NCBI GenBank assembly: GCA_963826165.1 | Contig: CAWGWC010000017.1 | Span: 448,957-512,956 of the forward strand | From: JACVRW01 sp963826165 | Lineage (GTDB): Bacteria > Actinomycetota > Thermoleophilia > Solirubrobacterales > Thermoleophilaceae | DNA length: 64,000 nucleotides | Direction of reading: 5' to 3' | In this document: positions 33,776 through 42,196 of the stretch, piece by piece | Layout: the number at the start of each line of letters is the position of its first letter | How positions within the stretch are numbered: the first letter of the stretch is position 1 | Position numbers and translations under genes: made by a program | The notes under the pieces: model-generated | The model's database searches: none | What the model was told of the DNA's origin: nothing | Seen by the model: only the letters and a program-made list of their open reading frames with translations

Positions 33776-35685
33776 AGGTCACCCTGCCCGACGGCTCCGA
33801 GCTCGAGCTTGCCGACGGCGCCACCGGCGCCGACGCCGCTCGCGCGATCGGCGAGGGACTGGCCCGGGCGGCCCTGGGCGTGCGCCAGAACGGCGATCTG
33901 CGTGACCTGGGGGCGCCGCTCGAGGAGGGGCCGCTGGAGATCGTCACCGCCCGTGACGACGACGGCCTGTGGCTGATCCGCCACGACGCGGCCCACGTCC
34001 TGGCCACCGCGGTGCTCGAGCTCTACCCCGGGGTCAAGATCTCCATCGGCCCTCCGATCGCCGATGGCTTCTACTACGACTTCGAGTTCCCCGAGGGGGA
34101 GAAGCTCACCGAGGATGACTTCGAGCGTGTCGAGGCCAAGATGCGCGAGCACATCGCTGCCGACGAGCAGTTCGAGCGTACGGACGTCCCGGTGGCGGAG
34201 GCGATCGAGCGCTTCCGGGCCGAGGGCCAGGACTACAAGGTCGAGCTGATCGAGGACCTGATCTCAGACGAAGGCGTGGAGACCGTCTCGCTGTACCGCA
34301 ACGGCCCCTTCACCGATCTCTGCCGCGGCCCCCACGGGCCGGGCACCAAGCGCGTCAAGGCGTTCAAGCTCCTGAGCGTGGCCGGGGCCTACTGGCGCGG
34401 CGACTCGGACCGCCAGATGCTCACGCGCGTATACGGCACGGCCTTCCTGTCGAAGGAGGACCTGACCGAGCACCTGCGCCGCCTCGAAGAGGCCCGCGAA
34501 CGCGACCATCGCAAGCTGGGCCGCGAGCTCGAGCTGTTCATGTTCTCCGACCTGTCGCCCGGCTCGGCCTTCTGGCTGCCGAACGGCACCCACCTGTGGA
34601 ACGAGCTCACGCGGCTCTGGAGGACGACCAATGTGGAGCGCGGCTACACCGAGGTGCGTACGCCGATCCTCTACGCGGTCGACCTGTGGAAGCAGTCCGG
34701 CCACTGGCACGTGTACCGCGACAACATGTACTTCGCCGACGTCGAGGACCGGCCGATGGGCCTCAAGCCCATGAACTGCCCGGCGCACGTGCAGATCTAC
34801 AAGCGCAAGCTGCGCTCCTACCGCGATCTGCCCATCCGCTACGCCGAGCAGGGGCTGGTGCACCGGCACGAGCCCAGCGGCACCCTGCACGGCCTGCTGC
34901 GCGTGCGCCACATCACCCAGGACGACGCGCACGTCTTCTGCACCGAGGAGCAGATCGAGGAGGAGGTGCTGCGCTGTCTCGACTTCGGCTTCTTCCTCTA
35001 CGACCAGTTCGGCTTCTCGCCGCGGCTCGAGCTCTCCACTCGTCCGGACAAGCGAGTGGGCAGCGAGGAGATGTGGGACAAGGCCGAGGCGGCCCTGACC
35101 GGCGCCCTCGAGAGTCGCGGCCTCGAGTACGACCTGAACGAGGGCGACGGCGCCTTCTACGGGCCCAAGATCGACGCTCACATCACCGACGCGATCGGCC
35201 GCTCCTGGCAGCTCGGAACGGTTCAGCTCGACTACTACATGCCCGAGCAGTTCGAGCTCGCCTACACCGGAGCGGACAACGCCGAGCACCGGCCGGTGAT
35301 GATCCACCGGGCCTCGATGGGCTCGTTCGAGCGGTTCATCGGCATCCTGATCGAGCACTACGGCGGCGAGTTTCCCCTGTGGCTCGCTCCGGTGCAGGCC
35401 ATCGTCCTGCCGATCGCCGATCGCCACGCCGCCTACGCCCGGGACGTGGAGCGCCGGCTGGCCGACGCCGGACTGCGAGCCCGGGTGGACGAGCGCACCG
35501 AGTCGATCCGACGCAAGATCCGCGACGCCGAGACCCAGAAGATCCCCTACATGCTCGTCGTGGGCGACCAGGAGGAGTCGGACGGGCTGGTGGCGGTGCG
35601 CCGGCACCGCGAGGGGGACGAGGGCGCCGTGCCGGTCGAGGACTTCGCCGGGCGCATCAGCGCCGCTATACTCGCTCGCGAATGA
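33772..35685 (+). CDS. thrS: threonyl-tRNA synthetase
   Basis: The 637-residue protein has a TGS domain (about residues 1-60), the editing domain with HDAAHVLATAVLELYP and FYYDFEFPEGE, the class II catalytic core with GLKPMNCPAHVQIY and RYAEQGLVHRHEPSGTLHGL (motif 2), MIHRASMGSFERFIGILIEH (motif 3), and the C-terminal anticodon domain. It charges tRNA-Thr. The mRNA start coincides with the start codon, so no T-box or leader control of the kind seen in Firmicutes is present. Confidence 0.97.
   Translation: MKVTLPDGSELELADGATGADAARAIGEGLARAALGVRQNGDLRDLGAPLEEGPLEIVTARDDDGLWLIRHDAAHVLATAVLELYPGVKISIGPPIADGFYYDFEFPEGEKLTEDDFERVEAKMREHIAADEQFERTDVPVAEAIERFRAEGQDYKVELIEDLISDEGVETVSLYRNGPFTDLCRGPHGPGTKRVKAFKLLSVAGAYWRGDSDRQMLTRVYGTAFLSKEDLTEHLRRLEEARERDHRKLGRELELFMFSDLSPGSAFWLPNGTHLWNELTRLWRTTNVERGYTEVRTPILYAVDLWKQSGHWHVYRDNMYFADVEDRPMGLKPMNCPAHVQIYKRKLRSYRDLPIRYAEQGLVHRHEPSGTLHGLLRVRHITQDDAHVFCTEEQIEEEVLRCLDFGFFLYDQFGFSPRLELSTRPDKRVGSEEMWDKAEAALTGALESRGLEYDLNEGDGAFYGPKIDAHITDAIGRSWQLGTVQLDYYMPEQFELAYTGADNAEHRPVMIHRASMGSFERFIGILIEHYGGEFPLWLAPVQAIVLPIADRHAAYARDVERRLADAGLRARVDERTESIRRKIRDAETQKIPYMLVVGDQEESDGLVAVRRHREGDEGAVPVEDFAGRISAAILARE
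35667..35672 (+). promoter_or_regulatory. -10 box before infC leader
   Basis: TATACT ends nine bases before ATG 35682 of a nine-codon reading frame and about 60 bases before the infC GTG. It is the best -10 match in the window. Confidence 0.55.
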
Positions 35686-35711
35686 GCTGCAGCAACACTC
35701 CGCGCTCTTGA
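35682..35711 (+). CDS. possible nine-codon leader peptide upstream of infC
   Basis: ATG 35682 opens MSCSNTPRS and ends at TGA 35709-35711. It is placed as leaderless starts are elsewhere in the window (nine bases behind TATACT) and overlaps the thrS stop (ATGA). infC lacks a visible Shine-Dalgarno site, so reinitiation after this short frame is possible. Translation is not shown. Confidence 0.3.
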   Translation: MSCSNTPRS

Positions 35712-35733
35712 CGGCAATCCCTGGCCGCAACTA

Positions 35734-36429
35734 GTGCCGATCCCTCGCAAGTTCGATCGGCGCCCACCGGAGCGCGACGAGACCCGCATCAACGAGCGCA
35801 TCCGCGTTCCCCAGGTACGCCTCATCGGCGAGGACGGCAATCAGATCGGGGTGATCGACACCCCGAAGGCCCTGCGCTACGCCCAGGAACGCGATCTCGA
35901 CCTCGTGGAGGTGGCCCCGGACGCCCGGCCGCCGGTCTGCCGTGTGCTCGACTACTCGAAGTACAAGTACGAGCAGGAGCAGAAGGCCAAGGCCGCCCGG
36001 CGTCACCAGAAGCAGGTCAACGTGCGCGAGATCAAGCTGCGGCCCAAGATCGCCACCAACGACTACGAGACCAAGAAGAACCACGTCGTCCGCTTCCTGC
36101 GCGGCGAGGACCGCGTGAAGGTGACGATCATGTTCCGCGGCCGCGAGCAGACCCACCCCGAGCGTGGCGAGATGCTGCTCAACCGGCTGGCCGAGGACGT
36201 GGCCGAGCTGGGCACGGTCGAACAGTCCCCGCAGCAGGACGGGCGCAACATGACCATGTTGCTGGCGCCGGTCAAGCGCCAGCCGCCTGAGGCCGAGGAG
36301 AGCGACACGCACTCCTCCGACGGTGCCGCGCCGGCCGCCCAGCCCGCCGAGCCCGCGCCTGCCGAGGCACCCGCTCCCGCCGAGCAGCCCGAGCCGGCGA
36401 CGGCGGCGCAGCAGTCACAGACTTCCTGA
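35734..36429 (+). CDS. infC: translation initiation factor IF-3
   Basis: The 231-residue protein has both IF-3 domains: INERIRVPQVRLIGEDGNQIG near the start and the linker YKYEQEQKAKAARRHQ, then VREIKLRPKIATNDYETKKN and FRGREQTHPERGEMLLNRLA. IF-3 guards start-codon selection on the 30S subunit. About 45 residues rich in Ala, Pro and Glu follow the fold; such tails occur in actinobacteria. GTG 35734 is taken as start; infC genes often use unusual starts. It heads the infC-rpmI-rplT operon. Confidence 0.95.
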   Translation: MPIPRKFDRRPPERDETRINERIRVPQVRLIGEDGNQIGVIDTPKALRYAQERDLDLVEVAPDARPPVCRVLDYSKYKYEQEQKAKAARRHQKQVNVREIKLRPKIATNDYETKKNHVVRFLRGEDRVKVTIMFRGREQTHPERGEMLLNRLAEDVAELGTVEQSPQQDGRNMTMLLAPVKRQPPEAEESDTHSSDGAAPAAQPAEPAPAEAPAPAEQPEPATAAQQSQTS

Positions 36430-36455
36430 GCCGGGCCGCAACGCGTCTGCTTCAA

Positions 36456-36461
36456 TAGAGC
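36456..36461 (+). promoter_or_regulatory. possible internal -10 box before rpmI
   Basis: TAGAGC, one mismatch from TANNNT, ends six bases before ATG 36468 and could give a separate leaderless rpmI-rplT transcript. Confidence 0.3.
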
Positions 36462-36467
36462 GTTCGC

Positions 36468-36662
36468 ATGCCCAAGATGAAGACCCACTCGGGCGCCAAG
36501 AAGCGCTTCCGCAAGACGGCCAACAAGAAGCTGATCGCGCGGCACTCCTTCACGAGCCACATGCTCGGGAAGAAGTCGGCGAAGCGTAAGCGCCACCTGG
36601 GCCGGCCGGTGGAGGTCTCGAAGGCCGATCACAAGCGCGTGATGGAGCTGCTCCACAAATGA
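36468..36662 (+). CDS. rpmI: 50S ribosomal protein L35
   Basis: The 64-residue basic protein begins MPKMKTHSGAKKRFRKTANK, the L35 signature, and contains HMLGKKSAKRKRHLG. It is a large-subunit protein. The stop overlaps the rplT start (ATGA), a normal arrangement between infC and rplT. Confidence 0.97.
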   Translation: MPKMKTHSGAKKRFRKTANKKLIARHSFTSHMLGKKSAKRKRHLGRPVEVSKADHKRVMELLHK

Positions 36663-37018
36663 GCCGCGTCAAGCGCTCAGTTCACGCCCGCAAGAAGCGG
36701 CGCGCCACCCTGGAGCGGACCAAGGGGTACCGCGGCCAGGCCAAGTCGAGCTACAAGCGGGCCAAGGAGGCCCTGCTCAAGGCCGACTCGTACGCCTACC
36801 GCGACCGCCGCAACCGCAAGCGCGACTTCCGTCGCCTGTGGATCACCCGCATAAACGCGGCCGCCCGGCAGGAGGGCATGACCTACAGCCAGTTCATGCA
36901 CGGCCTCAAGCTGGCCGGCATCGAGGTCGACCGTAAGGTGCTCGCGGACATTGCCGTCCGCGACCCGGAGACGTTCCGACGTTTTGCCGAGACAGCCCGG
37001 GAGTCCGCTGCGGCCTGA
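36659..37018 (+). CDS. rplT: 50S ribosomal protein L20
   Basis: The 119-residue protein starts MSRVKRSVHARKKRRATLER, followed by GYRGQAKSSYKRAKEALLKA and WITRINAAARQEGMTYSQFM, all standard L20 sequence. L20 binds 23S rRNA early in assembly and in many bacteria represses this operon. A terminator lies 25 bases downstream. Confidence 0.97.
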   Translation: MSRVKRSVHARKKRRATLERTKGYRGQAKSSYKRAKEALLKADSYAYRDRRNRKRDFRRLWITRINAAARQEGMTYSQFMHGLKLAGIEVDRKVLADIAVRDPETFRRFAETARESAAA

Positions 37019-37043
37019 CCAAAGCGGAACTCGACTCTCTCCC

Positions 37044-37068
37044 GGGCGCCCAGAGTGGCGCCCTTTTT
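37044..37068 (+). terminator. intrinsic terminator after rplT
   Basis: GGGCGCC-CAGAGT-GGCGCCC is followed by TTTTT, the clearest rho-independent terminator in the window. Confidence 0.9.
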
Positions 37069-37077
37069 GTTGCTCCG

Positions 37078-37749
37078 ATGATCACTTCACCCGACAACGA
37101 CAAGCTCAAGACGATCCGCAAGCTCCAGCAGAAGCGCTGGCGGGAGAAGCTCGGGCTGTTCGCGGCGGAGGGCGAGGACCTGATCGAGGCCGCGGCAGCG
37201 GCGGCCTGGCAACCCGAGTTCGTGCTCCGCGCGGGGGCAGACGTGGAACCCGAGCTGCTGGACGCGGTGAGCACGCTGGCCTCCGGCACCCGGGTGATCG
37301 GCGTCTACCCCCAACGCCGGGCGGAGCCCGAGGGCAAGCTGCTCGTATACCTGCATGGAGTCGAAGACCCGGGCAACGTCGGCACGATCATCCGCTCCGC
37401 GCACGCCCTGGCGGACGCGACGGTCATATTGGGACCCGGCTGCGCGGATCCGTACTCGCCGAAGGCGGTGCGGGCCTCGATGGGGTCGATCTTCGCGAAG
37501 CCCCCGGGCCGCGCCCACCTCGCCGAGATCGGCGGGCGCCCGCTGGCGCTCGACCCCTCTGCCGGCCGCGACCTCGGCGACATCGACCTGGTGCCTCCCC
37601 TCGTGCTCGTGCTCGGATCGGAGCGAGGCGGGACCCCTGAAGGGCTGGAGGCGGCCCGCATCCCGGTGGCCACCGATTCCCTGAACGTCGCCATGGCGGC
37701 CACCGTTGCCCTCTACGAGGCGGCAAATAGGATGGCCGCCGATGGCTGA
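37078..37749 (+). CDS. TrmH/SpoU family RNA methyltransferase
   Basis: The 223-residue protein has an N-terminal substrate-binding stretch (LKTIRKLQQKRWREKLGLFA) and the three SPOUT motifs: DPGNVGTIIRSA, VLVLGSERGGTPEGL and DSLNVAMAATVALYEAA. The trefoil-knot fold methylates a ribose 2'-OH in tRNA or rRNA; genes in this place are usually annotated as 23S rRNA methyltransferases. It sits directly behind the rplT terminator with its ATG nine bases after the T run. Its end overlaps pheS by eight bases. Confidence 0.92.
   Translation: MITSPDNDKLKTIRKLQQKRWREKLGLFAAEGEDLIEAAAAAAWQPEFVLRAGADVEPELLDAVSTLASGTRVIGVYPQRRAEPEGKLLVYLHGVEDPGNVGTIIRSAHALADATVILGPGCADPYSPKAVRASMGSIFAKPPGRAHLAEIGGRPLALDPSAGRDLGDIDLVPPLVLVLGSERGGTPEGLEAARIPVATDSLNVAMAATVALYEAANRMAADG
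37728..37733 (+). promoter_or_regulatory. leaderless -10 box of pheS
   Basis: TAGGAT ends eight bases before ATG 37742. Confidence 0.45.
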
Positions 37750-38800
37750 CCTCCAGCAGCTTCGCGCCGAGGGCGAGGGCGCCATCCGCGAGGCCGGCTC
37801 CGCCGCCGAGCTCGAGGAGCTGCGCGTTCGCCTCCTGGGCCGCAAGTCGGAGCTGACCGCCACGCTGCGCTCGATCGGTGAGCTGCCTCCCGACCAGCGC
37901 GGACCGGTCGGCAAGCAGGCCAACGAGGTGCGCCAGGCGCTCGAGTCGCTGCTGGCCGACCGGACCGAGCAGCTCGAGGCGGCCGAGCTCGACCGCCGTC
38001 TGGCCGAGGACCGCATCGACGTGACCCTCCCGGGCGATCCGCCGCAGCCCGCCGGGCGGCTGCATCTCGTCTCGCAGATCCGGCGTCAGATGGAGGACGT
38101 CTTCGTCGGGCTGGGCTTCTCGGTGCTCGAGGGCCCGGAGATCGAGTACGGCTACTACAACTTCACCGCGCTCAACCACCCGCCGGAGCACCCGGCCCGC
38201 AATCCGCGCGACACGTTCTACTTCGCCGAGCAGGTGCTGCTGCGCACCCACACCTCGCCCATGCAGGTGCGGGCGATGGAGGCGCAGGGCCCGCCGATCT
38301 ACATCGTGGTGCCAGGGCGGGTCTACCGGCCCGACACCCCGGACGCCACTCACGTCCCGATGTTCCATCAGCTCGAGGGCCTGGCCATCGACGAGGACAT
38401 CACGCTGGCCGACCTCCAGGGCGTGCTGCTCGCCTTCGCCCGCCAGCTGTTCGGGGAGGACACCCGCGTGCGCCTGCGGCCGGGCTACTTCCCGTTCACC
38501 GAGCCGAGCGTGGAGGTGGACGTGTCGTGCTTCCGCTGCGGTGGAACCGGCTGGGAGGGCTCCCAGCGCTGCGGAACGTGCAAGGGCGAGGCCTGGATCG
38601 AGATCCTCGGCTCCGGGATGGTCGACCCCAACGTGCTCGACTACGTGAAGGCCACGGGCTACGACAACGAGCGCGTGCAGGGCTTCGCATTCGGAATGGG
38701 CATCGAGCGCATCGCCAGCGTCGTCTACGAGGTGCCCGACCTGCGCATGCTCTACGACAACGACCTGCGGCTGCTGGAGCAGTTCGGGGCCGGCGCATGA
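37742..38800 (+). CDS. pheS: phenylalanyl-tRNA synthetase alpha subunit
   Basis: The 352-residue protein has an N-terminal coiled coil (about 1-85) and the class II core: YYNFTALNHPPEHPARNPRD, RTHTSPMQVRAM, VFHQLEG-type motif 2 (PMFHQLEGLAIDE) and GMGIERIASVVYEVPDLRM (motif 3). A four-Cys cluster in SCFRCGGTGW and QRCGTCKG probably binds zinc, as in some bacterial PheS. The stop overlaps pheT by ATGA. Confidence 0.97.
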   Translation: MADLQQLRAEGEGAIREAGSAAELEELRVRLLGRKSELTATLRSIGELPPDQRGPVGKQANEVRQALESLLADRTEQLEAAELDRRLAEDRIDVTLPGDPPQPAGRLHLVSQIRRQMEDVFVGLGFSVLEGPEIEYGYYNFTALNHPPEHPARNPRDTFYFAEQVLLRTHTSPMQVRAMEAQGPPIYIVVPGRVYRPDTPDATHVPMFHQLEGLAIDEDITLADLQGVLLAFARQLFGEDTRVRLRPGYFPFTEPSVEVDVSCFRCGGTGWEGSQRCGTCKGEAWIEILGSGMVDPNVLDYVKATGYDNERVQGFAFGMGIERIASVVYEVPDLRMLYDNDLRLLEQFGAGA

Positions 38801-41232
38801 GGGTTCCGTACGCCTGGCTGCGCTCGTACTGCGATCCCGGCCTGTCGGCCGCGGAGACCGCCGACGCCCTCACGTTGGCGGGCGTCAAGCTCGAGCGCCT
38901 GCACCGCGCCGGGGTGGGCGACCCCGCCGCGTTCCTCACCGGGCGGGTGCTTCGGTCCGAGCGGCATCCCAACGCCGACCGGCTGAGCGTGTGTGTGGTC
39001 GACGTGGGCCGGGGCGAGCCGCAGACGATCGTCTGCGGAGCGCCGAACGTGGCGGCGGGCCAGACCGTGGCCGTGGCCCTGCCGGGCGCGATCATGCCGG
39101 ACGGCACGGAGCTGGGTGAGGCCGAGCTGCGCGGGGTCAGGTCGAGCGGGATGATCCTGGCTGAGGACGAGGTGGGCATCGGCGAGGACCACGCCGGCAT
39201 CATGGTTCTGTCCGACGAGCTCCCGGTGGGAGCACCGCTGGCCGACCACCTGCCGATCGCCGACGAGGTGCTCGAGCTCGAGATCACCCCCAACCGGCCG
39301 GACACGATGGCGGTGTACGGCGTGGCCCGCGAGGTGCACGCCATCACCGGCGCTCCTCTGGCCGACGATCCCGGCGCCGCCGATGCGGAGCCCGCGGGAG
39401 ACGACCGGGCCGGCGACCACGTGTCGATCGAGATCGACCCGGAGATCTGCCTGCGTTTCACCGCGCGCGTGTACGAGGACGTCCAGATCGGTCCGTCGCC
39501 GCTGTGGCTCAAGCAGCGGCTCATGGCCGCCGGCCAACGCCCGATCTCGAACGTGGTGGACATCACGAACTACGTGATGCTGGCCACCGGACAGGCGCTG
39601 CACGCCTTCGACCTCGACCGGGTCCGCGGATCGCGGATCGTGGTGCGCCGCGCAGCCGACGGCGAGACGATGACCACGCTGGACGACGTGGAGCGCAGCT
39701 TCAGCTCCGACACCGCGCTCGTGTGCGACGCCGAAGGACCCAGCGGGATCGCCGGGATCATGGGCGGCCAGATCTCCGAGGTCTCGGATCAGACCACCAG
39801 GGTGCTGATGGAGGCCGCCACCTGGGTCGGCCCCAACATCATGCGCACCTCGAAGGTGCTGGGCCTGCGCACCGAGGCGTCGGCTCGCTTCGAGAAGCAG
39901 CTTCACCCCGACTCGGCCATGGCCGGACAGCGGCTGGCCGCCCGCCTGATGGTCGACCTGTGCGGCGCCCGCCTGGTGCCGGGGACGGTGGACGTCTATC
40001 CGGCGCCGTTGGAGCCGCGGGTGGTGGGCCTGCGTCTCGAGCGCATGGAGCGCCTGCTGGGCGAGCAGATCCCCGCTGAGCGCGTGGAGGAGATCCTCGC
40101 CCGGCTCGGCTTCGAGGCCGAGGAGGGCGGGTGGCGCGTGCCCTACTGGCGTGACGCCGATGTCCGGCGCGAGGCCGATCTGATCGAGGAGGTGGCCCGC
40201 ATCCACGGGCTCGACCGGCTGCCCACGACGCTTCCCGCCCGCACCGAGGCGGTGGGCCGGCTGACCCCCGCACAGCGACTGCGCCGGCGGGTCGAGGACC
40301 TGCTGCGCGACCGCGGCCTGCACGAGTGCATCGCCTACAGCTTCACCTCCGCGGAGGCACTGCGGCGGCTGCGACTGACCGGTGAACCGGTGCTCGAGCT
40401 CGACAACCCGCTGTCCGAGGAGCAGAGCCTGATGCGCCCGCTGCTGCTTCCCGGCCTGCTCGACGTAGCGCGTCACAACGCCGCACACGGCCGCCCGGGC
40501 CAGGCACTGTTCGAGTCGGCCCACGTGTACCGGCCGCTTCCCGGCGCCGCCGGCAACGGCGCAGCCGCCGGTGAGGAGACATCTCCGCGCGGCGCGCTTC
40601 CCGCGCAGGAGAGCCACCACCTCGCCGTGCTGATGACCGAGGCCGCCCCGGCGGGCTGGCGCAGTGCAGCCCGGGCCGCCGACTTCTACGCAGCCCGAGC
40701 CCTGGCGGAGGCCCTGTTCGACGTGGCCGAGGTGTCCTTGGAGGCCCACGATGGTGGGCCCGCGTTCCTGCACCCCGGCCGCGCGGCCACCATCGCGGCG
40801 GGCGATCGCCAGCTGGGCTGGCTCGGCGAGCTGCATCCGCTCGTGGTCAAGGCCTGGGATTTGGCTGACCCGGTGTCGGGTTTCGAGCTCGACTTCGACG
40901 CGCTGCTCGAGCTGACCGGCGCCGGGACGGGCGTCTACCGCGACGTGACGGGCTTCCCGGCTGTGCTCCAGGACATCGCCGTGGTGGTGGCCGACGACGT
41001 GCCCGTCCAGCGCATCGAGGAGGCGGTGCGCCGCGGAGGCGGCGAGCTGCTCGGCCGGGTGAGCGTCTTCGACCTCTACCGGGGCGAGCAGGTGGGCGAG
41101 GGGAGCAAGTCGCTGGCGCTGAGGCTCGAGTTCCGCGCGCCCGACCGCACCCTCACCGACGAGGAGGTCGCCGAGCGGCGCGCCGCGATCGAGCGCGAGC
41201 TCGACACGCTGGGAGGACGGCTGCGTGCATGA
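38797..41232 (+). CDS. pheT: phenylalanyl-tRNA synthetase beta subunit
   Basis: The 811-residue protein shows the tRNA-binding OB domain (LSVCVVDVGRGEPQTIVCGA, PNVAAGQTVAVALPG), B3/B4 editing domain (ELEITPNRPDTM, NYVMLATGQALHAFD), B5, the pseudo-catalytic core and the C-terminal ferredoxin-like anticodon domain (FPAVLQDIAVVVADDVPVQ). It forms the alpha2-beta2 enzyme with PheS. The ATG overlaps the pheS stop, and its end overlaps argC by eight bases. The frame is open upstream of 38797 but that is pheS shadow. Confidence 0.97.
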   Translation: MRVPYAWLRSYCDPGLSAAETADALTLAGVKLERLHRAGVGDPAAFLTGRVLRSERHPNADRLSVCVVDVGRGEPQTIVCGAPNVAAGQTVAVALPGAIMPDGTELGEAELRGVRSSGMILAEDEVGIGEDHAGIMVLSDELPVGAPLADHLPIADEVLELEITPNRPDTMAVYGVAREVHAITGAPLADDPGAADAEPAGDDRAGDHVSIEIDPEICLRFTARVYEDVQIGPSPLWLKQRLMAAGQRPISNVVDITNYVMLATGQALHAFDLDRVRGSRIVVRRAADGETMTTLDDVERSFSSDTALVCDAEGPSGIAGIMGGQISEVSDQTTRVLMEAATWVGPNIMRTSKVLGLRTEASARFEKQLHPDSAMAGQRLAARLMVDLCGARLVPGTVDVYPAPLEPRVVGLRLERMERLLGEQIPAERVEEILARLGFEAEEGGWRVPYWRDADVRREADLIEEVARIHGLDRLPTTLPARTEAVGRLTPAQRLRRRVEDLLRDRGLHECIAYSFTSAEALRRLRLTGEPVLELDNPLSEEQSLMRPLLLPGLLDVARHNAAHGRPGQALFESAHVYRPLPGAAGNGAAAGEETSPRGALPAQESHHLAVLMTEAAPAGWRSAARAADFYAARALAEALFDVAEVSLEAHDGGPAFLHPGRAATIAAGDRQLGWLGELHPLVVKAWDLADPVSGFELDFDALLELTGAGTGVYRDVTGFPAVLQDIAVVVADDVPVQRIEEAVRRGGGELLGRVSVFDLYRGEQVGEGSKSLALRLEFRAPDRTLTDEEVAERRAAIERELDTLGGRLRA

Positions 41233-42196
41233 CGTGGCGGTGATTGGTGCGCGCGGCTTCGGCGGCGCGCTGTGCGCGCGGATCGTGGACCGGCACCCGT
41301 CGCTGCGGCTGGCCGCGGCCACCGCGCGCGACCGCGCCGGAGTCCGCCACGACGAGCTCTACGCCCGCTATGGCGTCGAGACGGTGCTCCAGGAGTTCGA
41401 CCCGGATGCCATCGCGGGCAACGCCGAGGCGGCGCTCGTGGCCTATCCGCACAAGGCCGCCGCGGGAGCGGTCAGCGCGTTGCGCGAGCGGGGGCTGAAG
41501 GTGGTCGACCTGTCCGCCGACTTTCGCCTCGACCGGGAGCGCTACGAGCAGTGGTACCAGCCGCACGAGGCACCCGAGCTGCTGGACGAGGCGGTCTACG
41601 GCCTGCCCGAGGCGCACCGCGACGAGATCCGCGCCTCGGACCTGGTGGCCGGGCCGGGCTGCAACTCCACCGCGGCGCTGCTGGCGCTGCTGCCGCTTCG
41701 CGACCGGATCAGCGAGTCGGCCGTGGACATCAAGGCCGGCGTCTCGGGCGCCGGGCGCGAGGCCACCGACGAGACCCATTTCGTCTCCGTGGTGGACAAC
41801 GTGAACGCCTACAAGGTGGAGGGCCACCGCCACACGGCCGAGCTCGAGCAGGAGTTGCCGGGGATCCATTTCAGCTTCGTGACCCACCTGCTCCCGATCG
41901 ACCAGGGCATCCTCGCCAGCTGCTATTCGATCCCCAGCGAGCCGATCACCGCGGAGGAGGCGCGCGAGCTGTTCGAGAGCGCCTACGCGGATGAGCCGTT
42001 CGTGCACGTGACCGGCGATCCGCCGCGCACGCGCGACGTGCGCGACACCAACGGCGCCCGGGTGCAGGTCACGGTGGTCAACGGACGGGTCCTCAGCTTC
42101 TGCGCCATCGACAACCTGTGGAAGGGCGCCGCGGGCCAGGCCGTGCAGGACCTGAACCTGATGCTGGGGCTGCCCGAGACGGAGGGACTTAAGTGA
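41225..42196 (+). CDS. argC: N-acetyl-gamma-glutamyl-phosphate reductase
   Basis: The 323-residue enzyme reduces N-acetylglutamyl phosphate to the semialdehyde in arginine synthesis. It has VIGARGFGGALCARI (NADPH loop), the catalytic Cys146 in AGPGCNSTAALLALLP, DIKAGVSGAGR, and the ending IDNLWKGAAGQAVQDLNLML. The Cys motif reads PGCNST where PGCYPT is usual, a mild deviation with the Cys kept. GTG 41225 overlaps pheT by eight bases. It is first of the argC-J-B-D genes. Confidence 0.96.
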   Translation: MHDVAVIGARGFGGALCARIVDRHPSLRLAAATARDRAGVRHDELYARYGVETVLQEFDPDAIAGNAEAALVAYPHKAAAGAVSALRERGLKVVDLSADFRLDRERYEQWYQPHEAPELLDEAVYGLPEAHRDEIRASDLVAGPGCNSTAALLALLPLRDRISESAVDIKAGVSGAGREATDETHFVSVVDNVNAYKVEGHRHTAELEQELPGIHFSFVTHLLPIDQGILASCYSIPSEPITAEEARELFESAYADEPFVHVTGDPPRTRDVRDTNGARVQVTVVNGRVLSFCAIDNLWKGAAGQAVQDLNLMLGLPETEGLK

